Below the pieces are notes generated by a model. That model searched no databases, was not told the origin of the DNA, and saw only the letters and a program-made list of their open reading frames with translations. From Tardiphaga sp. (GTDB taxonomy: Bacteria > Pseudomonadota > Alphaproteobacteria > Rhizobiales > Xanthobacteraceae), in the NCBI GenBank assembly GCA_014377915.1, contig JACMOT010000464.1, positions 1 to 38,410 of the forward strand: 38,410 nt of DNA, written 5' to 3'. Numbering within the stretch: the stretch's first letter is position 1; every line of letters starts with the position of its first letter. Of this stretch, positions 16,840-24,052 are shown one piece after another. The position numbers and the translations under genes are program-made.

Positions 16840-16888
16840 GTCATTCCGGGGCGTACGCAGCGCGAGTTGCGCGCGACCCCGGAATGAC
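16840..16888. repeat. Family A repeat, copy 6 (49-base minimal form)
   Basis: Only the outer arms remain: GTCATTCCGGGGCG and CGACCCCGGAATGAC enclose a short GC-rich centre. The GAACAT core and the inner arms are absent. It lies directly after pobA and can form one long hairpin. Confidence 0.8.
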
Positions 16889-16996
16889 GACCGCTCGTAA
16901 CCTGTTTCAAGTTCAGTTTTAAACTTTGTTGCTCTGTCATCGCGGACAACATCGCGCTCATATGGAGAGAGCTTTCTCAATCGCGAGCACATCCGC

Positions 16997-17413
16997 ATGA
17001 CCATCGACATCCCCGACGGCTTTGCACGGCACGACCGGCCGAGTCCGCTGACCGAACCGTGGGAGCCGATCTATTCGAAACGCAGCGATCGGGCGGTGAT
17101 GATCGGATTGCGGTTGGCCCTTGCACACACCAATTCGCGCGGGCTGGCGCATGGCGGGCTGATTTCCTCGCTCGCCGACAACGCGATGGGCTTGAGTTGC
17201 GGCCATGTGCTAGGCGGCGGTGCGAGATTACTCACCGCCAGCCTCACCGTCGATTTCGTCGGCTCAGCGAAAATCGGGCAATGGCTGCAAATTGAGCCCG
17301 ACGTGATCAAGACCGGGCGGACGCTGTGCTTCGCGCAGTGCCTGGTGATGGCGGACGGCGTCACCTGCGCGCGCGCCAGCGCGACGTTCAGCGTGGCACA
17401 GACGCAGGAATAA
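16997..17413 (+). CDS. PaaI-type hotdog thioesterase
   Basis: Hotdog-fold acyl-CoA thioesterase of 138 residues, normal for the PaaI family. The central helix HGGLISSLADNAMG begins at His52, with Asp61 in the position of the catalytic aspartate. The downstream strand TASLTVDFVGSAKIG is family-typical. No strong Shine-Dalgarno is seen before ATG 16997. Its position after pobA suggests hydrolysis of 4-hydroxybenzoyl-CoA, which would connect the CoA-dependent side-chain pathway to the free acid PobA needs; this is inference. Its last 26 bases overlap the end of the convergent LysR gene. Confidence 0.88.
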   Translation: MTIDIPDGFARHDRPSPLTEPWEPIYSKRSDRAVMIGLRLALAHTNSRGLAHGGLISSLADNAMGLSCGHVLGGGARLLTASLTVDFVGSAKIGQWLQIEPDVIKTGRTLCFAQCLVMADGVTCARASATFSVAQTQE

Positions 17414-18320
17414 CGGAGAACTCGCGTTCGCCGAACTGCCAGTCTGTCGTCTGCACCGCCAGATCGATGAAGGTCCGCACCTTGGCCGACAGCAGCCGCG
17501 AGGTCGGGTAGACGATATGGATGGGCATCGTCGGCTCCTGGAACGCTGCCAGCACCGTTTGGAGCCGGCCGGCGGCGATCGACTCCGCCGCCTGATAGGT
17601 CAGCACGCAGGTCAGCCCGCCATCATGCTCGGCATGCCAGATCGCGGCATCGGCGGTGTTGGTGATGAAACGCGGCGCATGCGCCACGCGGAGGTCCGCG
17701 CAGGCCTGGATAAAATGCCATTCCGCCGCCGCCGCGGTGGCGCCGAACTGGATGGTGTCATGCGCAACGATATCCATCGGGACTTCTGGCGTGCCGCGCG
17801 CTGCCAGATAGGCCGGCGACGCCACCACGATACGGGTCATGCTGCCGAGATGGCGCGCGACCAGGCTGGAATCGGCGAGATGGCCGATCCTGATCGCGGC
17901 ATCGACGCCATCCTCCACCAGATTGACCAGGCGGTCCGACAGCCGCAATTCGCCACTCACTTCTGGATAAAGCCGCAGATAGGCGGACATTAGCGGCGTG
18001 ACGTGAAGCCGGCCAAACCCTATCGGGGCGGACACCACCAGACGGCCACTCGGCAAGGTTCGCTCTGCTTGCGTCGATCGCTCCGCATCCTCGATATCGG
18101 CGAGGATGCGGCGGGCGCGCTCCAGATAGCGCGCGCCGACATCAGTGGGCGTCACCGAGCGCGTGGTCCGCTGCAGCAGGCGGGCGCCGACGCGCTGCTC
18201 CAGCGCGGCGATCAGCCGGGTCACCCCGGGGGCCGACAGCTGCATTTTCCGCGCGGCAGGGGCAAAGCCGCGGAGGTCGGCGACCGCGACAAAGGCGGTC
18301 ATGGCGTCGATGCGGTCCAT
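17388..18320 (-). CDS. LysR family transcriptional regulator
   Basis: LysR regulator of 310 residues. The N-terminal helix-turn-helix spans about residues 1-60, with MTAFVAVADLRGFAPAARKMQLSAPGVTR-type helices and RLLQRTTRSVTPTDVG. The effector-binding domain runs from about 90 to 295 with the subgroup features GRLVVSAPIGFGR and DAAIRIGHLADSSLVAR. It belongs to the large subgroup with an RTTRSVTPT linker common in proteobacteria. It is divergent from the FMN split-barrel gene at 18442, its most likely target, with a 121-base shared promoter region. Start ATG 18320; no clear Shine-Dalgarno, and Met at 18303 is an alternative. The effector is unknown. Confidence 0.92.
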   Translation of the reverse strand: MDRIDAMTAFVAVADLRGFAPAARKMQLSAPGVTRLIAALEQRVGARLLQRTTRSVTPTDVGARYLERARRILADIEDAERSTQAERTLPSGRLVVSAPIGFGRLHVTPLMSAYLRLYPEVSGELRLSDRLVNLVEDGVDAAIRIGHLADSSLVARHLGSMTRIVVASPAYLAARGTPEVPMDIVAHDTIQFGATAAAAEWHFIQACADLRVAHAPRFITNTADAAIWHAEHDGGLTCVLTYQAAESIAAGRLQTVLAAFQEPTMPIHIVYPTSRLLSAKVRTFIDLAVQTTDWQFGEREFSVIPASVPR

Positions 18321-18441
18321 GGCGTTATTTCATATTTCGCAACAATGAAGTGTCAAACGCCATTATTGCCCGGAATTGCGAGGAGCACCATCTTCCCGGC
18401 AGAGGCATCGCGGTAATGCGAGCCAGCTTGAGGAGATTCTC

Positions 18442-19053
18442 ATGAACGAACCTCGTCTTTATTCCAGTGATGTGGCCTTCACCCCGGCGGTCAAGGCGAT
18501 CCAGGTCCGCAAGGGGTCACGCGACGCCTATGCCCACGTCGAGCACAATGGCGGCTGGCGCACCGAGGTCGATGACCATCTGGCGGCGTTTCTCGCCGAC
18601 ACCGACAGCCTGTTCCTCGCCACTGCCAGCGCCGACAGTCAGCCCTACATCCAGCACCGCGGCGGACCGAAAGGCTTTGTCCGCGTCCTCGACAGCCAGA
18701 CGCTGGCTTTCGCCGACTACAGCGGCAACCGACAGTACATCACCCAGGGCAATCTGGCAGAAAATCCCAAGGCCAACATCTTCGTCATGGATTTTGCGCA
18801 TCGTCGGCGGGTCAAGCTGTGGGGCGAGGCGCGGGTGGTCGAGGACGATCCGGCGCTGCTCACAAGCCTGATGCCGAGCGGTTACAAGGCGCGGCCGGAA
18901 CAGGCGATACTGTTTAAAATCGCGGCATGGGATACCAACTGCCCGCAACATATTCCGCAAAAATTCGATGCCGCCGACGTCGCTGCCGCGCTGGCATCGC
19001 GTGATGTCCGGATCAAGGAACTGGAAACGGAGCTGGCGACGTTGAAATTCTGA
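18442..19053 (+). CDS. Pyridoxamine 5'-phosphate oxidase-like FMN-binding split-barrel protein
   Basis: Protein of 203 residues with an FMN-binding split-barrel domain at about 45-150: FLATASADSQPYIQHRGGPKGFVRVLD, then LAFADYSGNRQYITQGNL, NIFVMDFAHRRRVKLWGEARVV. The C-terminal 35 residues form a short coiled coil (RDVRIKELETELATLKF). ATG 18442 is chosen because TTGAGGAGA lies eight bases before it; the upstream in-frame extension lacks this. Such proteins are usually flavin or F420-independent reductases or FMN carriers rather than true PdxH. It is divergent from a LysR regulator. Substrate unknown. Confidence 0.9.
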   Translation: MNEPRLYSSDVAFTPAVKAIQVRKGSRDAYAHVEHNGGWRTEVDDHLAAFLADTDSLFLATASADSQPYIQHRGGPKGFVRVLDSQTLAFADYSGNRQYITQGNLAENPKANIFVMDFAHRRRVKLWGEARVVEDDPALLTSLMPSGYKARPEQAILFKIAAWDTNCPQHIPQKFDAADVAAALASRDVRIKELETELATLKF

Positions 19054-19106
19054 GCTGGAAACAGCGAAACCTATCGGCGGGCGCTCTGCCGCGCTAGACA
19101 GCAGCG

Positions 19107-19445
19107 ATGGACATGCCCAATCCCGCTATCGAAGAAACCGGCCCCTGCCAGCCCTGCGGCGCTTGCTGCTCGTATTCCAGCAACTGGCCGCGCTTCACTA
19201 CCGAGGACGAGGCGGACCTGGATCTGATTCCGGAAAAATTCGTCAATGACCGGCTGTCGGGGATGCGCTGCGATGGCGATCGCTGCTCAGCGCTGACCGG
19301 CAAGGTCGGCACCCACACCGCCTGCGGCATCTATGCGGTCCGGCCCGAAGTTTGCCGGACCTGCCTGCCCGGAGATCCCGAATGCGCGATGGCACGGCGC
19401 CGGCATGGCCTGCCTGTGCTGGAGGCCCGGGAAGAAGAATTCTAG
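19107..19445 (+). CDS. YkgJ family cysteine cluster protein
   Basis: Small cytoplasmic protein of 112 residues. The N-terminal cluster CxxCxxCC is at Cys14, 17, 20 and 21; further cysteines at 55, 60, 73, 83, 86 and 93 match the zinc- or iron-binding YkgJ pattern (RCDGDRCSAL, CGIYAVRPEVCRTC). The family is thought to bind a metal or Fe-S cluster, but no reaction is established. Start ATG 19107; the second Met two codons later is equally possible. Its stop lies two bases from the end of a convergent gene. Confidence 0.88.
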   Translation: MDMPNPAIEETGPCQPCGACCSYSSNWPRFTTEDEADLDLIPEKFVNDRLSGMRCDGDRCSALTGKVGTHTACGIYAVRPEVCRTCLPGDPECAMARRRHGLPVLEAREEEF

Positions 19446-19446
19446 C

Positions 19447-19866
19447 TCAGGCGATCACAGCGACTTTGGTGGCGGCGAGGTCGAGTTCGTCGTCGAGATC
19501 TTCATCGACCGAGGTGAAGATCGACAACGGCTTGGTCGACAGCGTGATGGCCTTGCGGTTGCCATAGGAGGATGAGGCACTCGGGCGCGACACCGATTTG
19601 TCGTGCGACAGCGCATACAGCGTCGGGCCGACGCGGCCGCCAAGCTGGATCAGTTCGCGTTCCTCGCAGCTCGCAGCGATGGAAATCGCCAGCGCATGCA
19701 GATGGCTGCGGCGGTAGCAGAACAGAGCGAGCATCGCGCGAACCTCGGACGACACGCTCTCGACGAGCTGCGGCAGACCATGCTCACTGGCCCGATACAT
19801 CGCACCGAGCAGATCTTCCTGGACTGGACAGAAATCGTTTTCAAAAGCTTGGCGACTGGACCACAT
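19447..19866 (-). CDS. Hypothetical protein, 139 residues
   Basis: Unrecognised protein. The start at 19866 is chosen because GAGGAG lies eight bases upstream; a longer form would add 11 residues without such a site. It is soluble and mostly helical in the first 85 residues (SSEVRAMLALFCYRRSHLHALAIS). The C-terminal 50 residues are rich in Ser and Lys and end with an acidic stretch SVDEDLDDELDLAA. No signal peptide or membrane span. It stands alone on the minus strand, convergent with the YkgJ gene. Codon use looks like its neighbours, so it is probably real. Function unknown. Confidence 0.75.
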   Translation of the reverse strand: MWSSRQAFENDFCPVQEDLLGAMYRASEHGLPQLVESVSSEVRAMLALFCYRRSHLHALAISIAASCEERELIQLGGRVGPTLYALSHDKSVSRPSASSSYGNRKAITLSTKPLSIFTSVDEDLDDELDLAATKVAVIA

Positions 19867-20012
19867 GGCAGTTCTCCTCATTCCGACGATGCAATGCAAT
19901 TTGCTAACGGGAGGTTAACCACGCGGGCTGCTGTCGTGATGGAGTACTTGAACGGGACCCGCGAATCAGACAGGCGCCGCGACACATCCGCGATGGAACT
20001 TGCAAGATTCGC

Positions 20013-20417
20013 TCAACGATTGGCGACCAGAAAAATGGCGAGGAAGAAATCGGTGAGGTGATGCAGCGACTGGTCGATTCCGATCAACCACCAGAACCAG
20101 ATATGTCCCGGCGCGATGCCAAAACGGGCAACGCAGATTCCCTTGATGCGATCGATGGTGATGTGGATCGCGAAATCCACCAGTCCGATAAACCAGAGCT
20201 TGGGCTGCACGACCACGACCAGCAGCGTCGTCAGCACACCATGGATGGCGCAATGCGCCAGCAGCGGTAACGCCCAGCCGGTCTTGCGGTCCTTGCCTGT
20301 TGCCATCCAGGCGTTCTGCAGCAGGAAATCGGCGACGACATGCTTGACCGTGAGGGCGAGCATCCATCCGACCAGCCCGCCCAGAGCAATCGATGACGAC
20401 ATTGCAGGAAATAACAA
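20013..20417 (-). CDS. DUF3307 domain-containing membrane protein
   Basis: Integral membrane protein of about 134 residues with three or four spans. DUF3307 features: KHVVADFLLQNAWMA near the N-terminus, LLAHCAIHGVLTTLLV, and FAIHITIDRIKG with conserved histidines and aspartates inside or next to the membrane. The TTG start at 20417 has AAGGA seven bases upstream; ATG 20402 is the conservative alternative but lacks a site. The role of the family is not known. It is monocistronic or the last gene of a minus-strand group beginning at 22075; a 116-base gap precedes it. Confidence 0.85.
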   Translation of the reverse strand: MLFPAMSSSIALGGLVGWMLALTVKHVVADFLLQNAWMATGKDRKTGWALPLLAHCAIHGVLTTLLVVVVQPKLWFIGLVDFAIHITIDRIKGICVARFGIAPGHIWFWWLIGIDQSLHHLTDFFLAIFLVANR

Positions 20418-20533
20418 TCGAACGTCCTTCTGACCGAGGCACACGGGTGGGAAGCCGTGCGACGCCGCTATTTATGACATTGCCAAACCGGGAATGCACG
20501 TGCGGGAACCTAAAATTGTTCTGCCGCGCGCTT

Positions 20534-21409
20534 TCATCCTGTGCGTATTTCGTCGGCGCCATGCGGCGCCGGAATGGACCGCGTCCGCAGGTCGGCGATT
20601 ACGTCGCGTAACCGGGCTCCCTTCGGATCCAGCGGTACCTGACGGGCTTCCGCAATCGCACGGTCGAGATCGGCAATCACCAAGGTACCGTCGAACACCG
20701 GCTTCGCCAGACCGTCGATAATCTGGTGCCACGCCGCCACGCCATGGCGGTAGCCAGTGCCATAGCCTTCGATCATCGTCGCCGTCTGCACAATCGCGGC
20801 GGCCGCTTCGGGCCTCTTGGTCAAAGCACGATCGATCATGTGCAGCCAGCGCTCCACCCAGGCGCGCTCGGTGGCATAGCGCACCGACAACAGCCGCCAG
20901 CGCCGCAGCGATGCTTCGACCTGCAGGCGGCGCACGCCCAGCCAGCTCGCTGTGCTGAAGCGGATCGGCACCGTGCGGTGCGCGCAGCCGATCCATTCCA
21001 GCGCCCACATCAGTGGCTCGCCCGCGATTTCCGGCAAGGCCGACACCAGTTCGTCGAGCCGGAAGCGCCGGACATCGACCGCCGCGAGGCGCCCTCCGGG
21101 CACCATCTCCTGCAGCTTGAGCTGCGCGATGCGGATCGCGTCATGATAGCTCATCCGGATCGCCAGCAGCCGGGCGATCTCGCAAAACATGTCGTGATCG
21201 ACACCGCGACGACCGACGAAGCGGCGCAGCCGATCACAATAAAGCTGCGCATAGCCGGGGCTCTGATAACCGGTCAGCATCATGACGCTGTCCAGCGCCA
21301 CGCACCGAACCGCGTCCGGCAGACCCGCTGGCAGACCGGCCCGCGCAGGCTCGCTCCGCCCCGCCAGCTCGGCGACGGTATTGCGAATGACGGTAATGAA
21401 TCCGGCCAC
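20534..21409 (-). CDS. DUF6537-like protein (stand-alone C-terminal region of indolepyruvate oxidoreductase beta type)
   Basis: Soluble helical protein of 291 residues. The segment YAQLYCDRLRRFVGRR and, further on, CEIARLLAIRMSYHDAIRIAQLK match the helical DUF6537 region found at the end of indolepyruvate:ferredoxin oxidoreductase beta subunits. The catalytic 2-oxoacid oxidoreductase gamma domain that normally precedes it is absent, and no Fe-S cysteine motif is seen. GTG start at 21409 with AGGA six bases upstream. It follows the cyclic-nucleotide-binding gene by 15 bases, so the two form an operon. It may be a regulatory or partner protein for an oxidoreductase encoded elsewhere, or a remnant; the family call is from memory of the motif. 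Confidence 0.65.
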   Translation of the reverse strand: MAGFITVIRNTVAELAGRSEPARAGLPAGLPDAVRCVALDSVMMLTGYQSPGYAQLYCDRLRRFVGRRGVDHDMFCEIARLLAIRMSYHDAIRIAQLKLQEMVPGGRLAAVDVRRFRLDELVSALPEIAGEPLMWALEWIGCAHRTVPIRFSTASWLGVRRLQVEASLRRWRLLSVRYATERAWVERWLHMIDRALTKRPEAAAAIVQTATMIEGYGTGYRHGVAAWHQIIDGLAKPVFDGTLVIADLDRAIAEARQVPLDPKGARLRDVIADLRTRSIPAPHGADEIRTG

Positions 21410-21424
21410 GTAATATCCTGACGG

Positions 21425-22075
21425 TCAGGCGGGCTGAGGGACGGCCGATGCATCATGCTTTGCCAGCCGGGTTTCCAGCCTATCGATATTCTCGAACAGC
21501 CGCGCCGAGGCGAGGCGAAAAAAAAAGAAGCCGAATTCCGGGTTTTGCACGTAGAGCTCCTCGACCTGGCTGTAGCTGACGCTGAGCACGGTGCCGGCCT
21601 CGACACATTCCAGCGTCTGGGTTCGCTCGTTGGATGGCGACAACATGCCGAGCTCGCCGACAATGGCGCCGACCGGCAGCTCGATACCCGACTCCACCAA
21701 GCGATAGCGCCCACTGACGATGTAGAACATGTCCTCGGCCTTCTCGTCCTTGTAGAACAGCGCCTCGCCGGCCTCGCAACGGCGCTCGGTCATGAACGGC
21801 TTCAGCCAATCCATCGACAGGTCGGAATTCACCGATTTCTTGACGTCTCGCACCAGTTGCAACATCTGGTGCAGGCGATAGGCGTTGAGCGGCAGCAGTA
21901 CCGCATGCAGCACCATGGTCGGATAATTATGGGTGGGAATCGAGATCGCAATGAGGATGACATTGGTGAGGATGCCGAACACCCGCAGCGGGATCATCGT
22001 CCGCATGGTGCAGGTTGCAACCACGAAGATCGATGCAAACGCACTGCCGGCGTGTTGCAGATAGGTCATGTCCAT
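21425..22075 (-). CDS. Membrane-anchored cyclic nucleotide-binding domain protein
   Basis: Protein of 216 residues. The N-terminal 75 residues hold two to three membrane spans (SAFASIFVVATCTM, FGILTNVILIAISI, MVLHAVLLPLNAY). The C-terminal part, about 90-205, is a CRP-type cyclic-nucleotide-binding domain: EAGEALFYKDEKAEDMFYIVSG, then GAIVGELGMLSPSNERTQT, with the phosphate-binding Gly-Glu and a distal Arg. There is no helix-turn-helix, so it is a membrane sensor rather than a transcription factor; the layout recalls Popeye-like proteins. ATG 22075 is used; TTG 22084 with GGA upstream is an alternative. It is followed in the same operon by the DUF6537-like gene. Confidence 0.82.
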   Translation of the reverse strand: MDMTYLQHAGSAFASIFVVATCTMRTMIPLRVFGILTNVILIAISIPTHNYPTMVLHAVLLPLNAYRLHQMLQLVRDVKKSVNSDLSMDWLKPFMTERRCEAGEALFYKDEKAEDMFYIVSGRYRLVESGIELPVGAIVGELGMLSPSNERTQTLECVEAGTVLSVSYSQVEELYVQNPEFGFFFFRLASARLFENIDRLETRLAKHDASAVPQPA

Positions 22076-22266
22076 CGGAGCCAACCGGTTTCCAGAGAGG
22101 CGTCAAGATCGTAAAGGTGGCCTATGGCGCAATAGCCGTCACACCACTTGTATAGCCCATCCCCTAAAATAGTCCGCTTTGCGCCATGCGGAAGTCACAT
22201 GACAGTGGGTGCATTGACGCCCCGCCGTGGCGCGGGCACGGTCCGGCACCCAAGAAGGAGAATAAC

Positions 22267-23067
22267 ATGTCGGAAACGACGGACCTTGCCACCGCGGATA
22301 CCGCCTCCGCCCCCATCCTCGCCATCGAAGGCCACCGCGCCACCATCCGGCTAAACCGGCCGAAACTCATGAACCGGTTGCAGCAGAGCGACCTCGATAC
22401 ATTGATGACGCAGTTCGACCAGGTCGAAGCCAACCCGGCGGTGCGCGTGCTGGTGCTGACCGGCACCGGCCGCGCCTTCAGCGCCGGCTTCGATCTCGGC
22501 GCGATGGCCGAGCGGGCCGGCAGCGAGGCCAGCGGGCCGAGCGCCGGATCGGCCTTCGAGGTCGTCGCCAACCGAATGGAAGACCTGGCACTACCGACCA
22601 TCTGCCGGCTCAATGGCGGCGTCTATGGCGGCTCCACGGATCTCGCGCTGGCGTGCGATTTTCGCATCGGCATCGACAGTTGCGAGATGTTCATGCCGGC
22701 CGCACGGCTCGGACTGCATTACTACAAAAGCGGCATCAAGCGCTATGTGACCCGGCTCGGAGTCGACAATGCCAAGCGGCTGTTTCTCACGGCGCAGAAG
22801 ATCGAAGCCGCCGAGATGCTGCGGATCGGCTATCTCACCGCGACTGCGCCGAAGGAAACGCTGGATGAGGAAGTTGACCGGCTGGCGACCATCCTCGCCG
22901 GCAATGCGCCGAGCGCGATGCGTGGCATGAAGCGCGCCATCAACGAATTCGCCCGCGGCGAACTGGACGAAGCAGCCGCCGACCAGCGCGCCCGCGACAG
23001 CATGCGCGGGGACGAGATCAAGGAAGGTATTAAAGCCTTCGGGGAGAAGCGCGCACCAAAATTCTAG
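22267..23067 (+). CDS. Enoyl-CoA hydratase/isomerase family protein with altered active site
   Basis: Crotonase-fold protein of 266 residues. ATG 22267 has AAGGAG seven bases upstream; an 81-base longer frame is rejected. Oxyanion-hole strands AFSAGFDLGAM and GGVYGGSTDLALACDFR are present. However, the two catalytic glutamates of true hydratases are replaced: Asp125 at the first position and Ala145 at the second (MPAARLG instead of the usual PE). It is therefore unlikely to be a standard hydratase and may be an isomerase, thioesterase or other crotonase-type enzyme. It is divergent from the cyclic-nucleotide-binding gene and lies near the acyl-CoA dehydrogenase cluster. Substrate unknown. Confidence 0.88.
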   Translation: MSETTDLATADTASAPILAIEGHRATIRLNRPKLMNRLQQSDLDTLMTQFDQVEANPAVRVLVLTGTGRAFSAGFDLGAMAERAGSEASGPSAGSAFEVVANRMEDLALPTICRLNGGVYGGSTDLALACDFRIGIDSCEMFMPAARLGLHYYKSGIKRYVTRLGVDNAKRLFLTAQKIEAAEMLRIGYLTATAPKETLDEEVDRLATILAGNAPSAMRGMKRAINEFARGELDEAAADQRARDSMRGDEIKEGIKAFGEKRAPKF

Positions 23068-23071
23068 CATT

Positions 23072-23188
23072 GTCGTTCCGGGGCGCGAGCAGCGATAGCT
23101 GCGAGCGAACCCGGAACCTCGAATTGTTTTGAACATTTCGGGATTCCGGGTTCGCGTCCGGCTTGCGCCGTCCGCGCCCCGGAAGGAC
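23072..23188. repeat. Family A intergenic palindromic repeat, copy 7 (best preserved)
   Basis: Outer arms GTCGTTCCGGGGCGCG and CGCGCCCCGGAAGGAC, inner arms GCGAACCCGGAA and TTCCGGGTTCGCG, core TTGTTTTGAACATTTCGGGA. The nested arms can fold as a two-level hairpin. It lies between convergent genes and could act as a two-way terminator. Confidence 0.88.
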
Positions 23189-23196
23189 CGCGTGCG

Positions 23197-23877
23197 CTAC
23201 TCCACGAAGGTCGCCACCTCCGGCAGTGGCGCGCGGTTGGTGCGGTAATTATTGACCTTGTGCTCCGCGTCCGGAAATCCGAACGAGATGCCACAGACGA
23301 CACGGCGGTCGTCGGCCATGCCGAAATGTTTCCGCACCACCGCGGAATGAAATGCCAGCGCTGCCTGCGGCACGGTGGCGAGGCCGAGCGCCTGCGACGC
23401 CAGCATGAAACTGGTGACATAGCCGCCGCAATCCACGGCACCATAGACGCCCAGCGCCTCGTCGGTCGTAATGATCGCCACATGCGGCGCGCCGAAGAAA
23501 TTGAAATTCTCCAGCGCCTGTTTGGCGTAGGCGGCCTTGTCGCCGCGCACGATGCCCAGCGTGTTGTAGAGCTGGAAGCCGCTTTCGCGGCGGCGGTCGA
23601 GATAGACACCGCGATATTCTCGCGGGAACGGGAAGTCGCCGGAATTCGGCGTGCCGGCCGCCGCGATCGGATACAGCACGTCGCGGAATTTGGTGGTTGC
23701 CTCGCCGGAGGTGATCGTCACCTGCCACGGCTGGCTGTTGCACCATGACGCGGTTTTCTGCGCGGCGGTGAGAATCCGCTCAATGGTGGCACGCGGCACC
23801 GGCTCGGGCTTGTAAGCGCGGCAGGAGTAGCGCGCGGCGAGCAGGGTTTCGAGCATGTCGATGGGGGCGTCGGTCAT
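23197..23877 (-). CDS. Nitroreductase family protein
   Basis: FMN-dependent oxidoreductase of 226 residues. FMN-binding features: RYSCRAYKPEPVP at about 16-28, then ASWCNSQPWQVTI at about 43-55, a CGGYVTSFMLASQALGLATVPQ helix and the end CGISFGFPD. GAGG lies six bases before ATG 23877. The family reduces nitro groups, quinones or enones using NAD(P)H. It is the last minus-strand gene after the acyl-CoA dehydrogenases but is separated from them by a family B repeat. A role in reducing an unsaturated ring or side chain is possible but unproven. Confidence 0.92.
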   Translation of the reverse strand: MTDAPIDMLETLLAARYSCRAYKPEPVPRATIERILTAAQKTASWCNSQPWQVTITSGEATTKFRDVLYPIAAAGTPNSGDFPFPREYRGVYLDRRRESGFQLYNTLGIVRGDKAAYAKQALENFNFFGAPHVAIITTDEALGVYGAVDCGGYVTSFMLASQALGLATVPQAALAFHSAVVRKHFGMADDRRVVCGISFGFPDAEHKVNNYRTNRAPLPEVATFVE

Positions 23878-23902
23878 GGCAACCTCAGTTGGTAATGGCT
23901 TC

Positions 23903-24037
23903 TTCCCTTCTCCACTTATAGGCGAAGGTTCCTCCGCGAAACGGAGGCGGATGACGAATTACTGGGCTAAGAGTTCGTGGCCCCCCTCACCCGACCGCGC
24001 TGCGCGCGGCCACCCTCTCTCACAAGGGGAGAGGGAA
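23903..24037. repeat. Family B intergenic repeat, copy 1
   Basis: Two facing pieces: TTCTCCACTTATAGGCGAAGG at the left (diverged) and CCCCTCACCCGACCGCG...CTCTCACAAGGGGAGAGGG at the right. The right half keeps the family hairpin. Between the nitroreductase and an acyl-CoA dehydrogenase. Confidence 0.7.
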
Positions 24038-24052
24038 GCAAGCGCGCGTGGG

